From Rhodospirillales bacterium (GTDB lineage Bacteria > Pseudomonadota > Alphaproteobacteria > TMED109): a DNA stretch of 64,000 bases. The notes below the pieces were generated by a model. That model was not told the DNA's origin. It made no database searches and saw nothing but the letters and a program-made list of their open reading frames with translations. Position numbers and translations under genes: made by a program. Positions within the stretch are counted from its first letter, which is position 1. Every line of letters begins with the position of its first letter. Below are positions 62,998 to 64,000 of this stretch, one piece after another. The stretch spans positions 33,581 through 97,580 of the forward strand of contig VXPW01000059.1 in NCBI GenBank assembly GCA_009839325.1, read 5' to 3'.

Positions 62998-64000
62998 ATG
63001 CCTGAGACACCTCTGCTGGACACCGTCGGGGATCCGAGCGAACTCAGAGCCCTGCGGCCGGACCAGCTGCGACAGGTCGCCGATGAACTGCGAGCAGAGA
63101 CGATCGATGCGGTTTCCGTGACGGGCGGCCACCTCGGCGCCGGCCTGGGCGTGGTCGAACTCACCGTTGCGCTCCACTACCTGTTTGACACGCCTTCCGA
63201 TCGCATCATCTGGGATGTCGGACATCAGGTTTACCCTCACAAGATCCTGACCGGTCGACGCGACCGTATCCGTACCCTTCGCCAGGGCGGTGGATTGTCA
63301 GGCTTCACCAAGCGATCCGAAAGCGAGTACGACCCGTTCGGCGCCGCACATGCGTCGACCTCCATCTCGTCCGCCCTCGGGTTTTCGGTCGCCCGCGATC
63401 TCCAGGGAAGAGACAACAAAGTCGTCGCCGTCATCGGGGACGGTGCGATGACCGGCGGCATGGCCTTCGAGGGGCTGAACAACGCCGGCGCAATGGCCAA
63501 CAAGCTGATCCTGGTCCTCAATGACAACGAGATGTCGATCGCACCCCCGGTGGGGGCACTGTCGGCGTACTTGTCGCGTCTGATTTCATCCAAGTCGTAT
63601 CGGTCTCTGCGTGATATCGGATTGCAGATGTCAAGGCGGTTTCCTGACTCGTTGCAACGGTCGGCACGTCGGGCCGAGAGCTACGCGCGGAGCTTGCTGA
63701 CCGGCGGTACGCTGTTCGAACAGTTGGGCATGTTCTACGTGGGGCCGATCGACGGCCACAACATCGACCATCTGGTTCCTGTGCTGCGCAACGTACGCGA
63801 TGACCAGGCCGAAGGACCCATTCTGGTTCACGTGGTGACGGAGAAGGGAAAGGGATATGCCCCGGCGGAAGGCTCAGAGGACAAGGGTCATGGCGTCGGC
63901 AAGTTCGACGTGGCCAGTGGCGCGCCAAAGGGCGGCGGCGGCGCCAACACCCCCCCGAGCTACACGCGCGTCTTCGCGGACGCCCTGATCGAGGAAGCCC
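62998..64000 (+). CDS. dxs: 1-deoxy-D-xylulose-5-phosphate synthase (3' end outside window)
   Basis: Dxs condenses pyruvate and glyceraldehyde 3-phosphate in the first step of the MEP isoprenoid pathway and uses thiamine pyrophosphate. The visible 334 residues show the N-terminal '[20 protein letters not shown]', '[16 protein letters not shown]', the TPP/Mg motif '[20 protein letters not shown]' with '[13 protein letters not shown]', and '[15 protein letters not shown]'. The remaining roughly 300 residues, with the transketolase pyrimidine-binding and C-terminal domains, lie beyond the window. The ATG at 62998 has AGAGGAAG just upstream. ispH of the same pathway is at 23.5 kb, and thiC/thiL make its cofactor. 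Confidence 0.95.
   Translation, partial: MPETPLLDTVGDPSELRALRPDQLRQVADELRAETIDAVSVTGGHLGAGLGVVELTVALHYLFDTPSDRIIWDVGHQVYPHKILTGRRDRIRTLRQGGGLSGFTKRSESEYDPFGAAHASTSISSALGFSVARDLQGRDNKVVAVIGDGAMTGGMAFEGLNNAGAMANKLILVLNDNEMSIAPPVGALSAYLSRLISSKSYRSLRDIGLQMSRRFPDSLQRSARRAESYARSLLTGGTLFEQLGMFYVGPIDGHNIDHLVPVLRNVRDDQAEGPILVHVVTEKGKGYAPAEGSEDKGHGVGKFDVASGAPKGGGGANTPPSYTRVFADALIEEA

Overview
The window is GC-rich, densely coding bacterial chromosome and looks like an alphaproteobacterium, perhaps from the Rhodospirillales or a related uncultured group. The main grounds are gene order: rpiB-glyA-nrdR-ribD-ribE-ribBA-ribH-nusB-thiL in one run, a RibBA protein whose GTP cyclohydrolase II half has lost its zinc cysteines, recN/ligA next to bamD, a membrane pyrophosphatase of the K+-independent type, and split glycine decarboxylase subunits behind a tandem glycine riboswitch. 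I saw no rRNA, tRNA, CRISPR array, insertion sequence or prophage. All gene names rest on motifs and family knowledge read by eye.

Layout. 0.2-4.2 kb: a 2-keto-4-pentenoate hydratase-like protein, thiC under a TPP riboswitch, and a DUF3108 periplasmic protein. 4.3-6.6 kb: a quinone oxidoreductase and an NAD-dependent epimerase. 6.6-13.6 kb: one long, tightly packed operon (rpiB to thiL) for one-carbon metabolism, riboflavin, transcription antitermination and thiamine. 13.8-15.9 kb: hppA. 16.4-20.3 kb: a LysR regulator, a CBS-pair protein, the in-frame remnant of a cystathionine beta-synthase gene, an intact cystathionine gamma-lyase/synthase, and a SixA-like phosphatase. 20.4-21.7 kb: two c-type cytochromes on the minus strand. 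21.9-24.4 kb: an acyl-CoA synthetase overlapping ispH. 24.8-32.2 kb: an ABC importer locus with three tandem Tat-exported binding proteins but only one permease pair and one ATPase, followed by a GlcD/D2HGDH-type flavoprotein.

33.7-38.3 kb (minus strand): bamD-recN-ligA. 38.7-41.0 kb: a histidinol-phosphatase-like enzyme and an orphan DNA methyltransferase. 41.1-45.7 kb: glycine riboswitch and gcvT-gcvH-gcvPA-gcvPB. Together with glyA this gives a full glycine/serine C1 route. 45.8-51.3 kb: a DsbD/ScsB-type protein, a Prx5 peroxiredoxin, ETF-ubiquinone oxidoreductase and a PQQ/sorbosone-type dehydrogenase. 51.3-53.7 kb (minus strand): lpxC followed by a large MORN-repeat secreted protein. 54.2-58.6 kb: an esterase, then the yfgM-like gene, bamB and der. 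58.8-62.6 kb: an HpcH/HpaI aldolase and a class III aminotransferase (minus), and an Old Yellow Enzyme family reductase (plus). The window ends inside dxs.

The most notable observations are the triplicated solute-binding proteins with a duplicated leader; a degenerate cystathionine beta-synthase fossil that has lost its catalytic lysine yet keeps an open frame; genes whose family-supported start falls on a non-standard codon with an ideally placed Shine-Dalgarno sequence (ATA for the peroxiredoxin, CTG for gcvT, possibly CTG for the methyltransferase); the unusual motif order of the orphan methyltransferase; and the lpxC-linked MORN protein with a higher-order repeat pattern.
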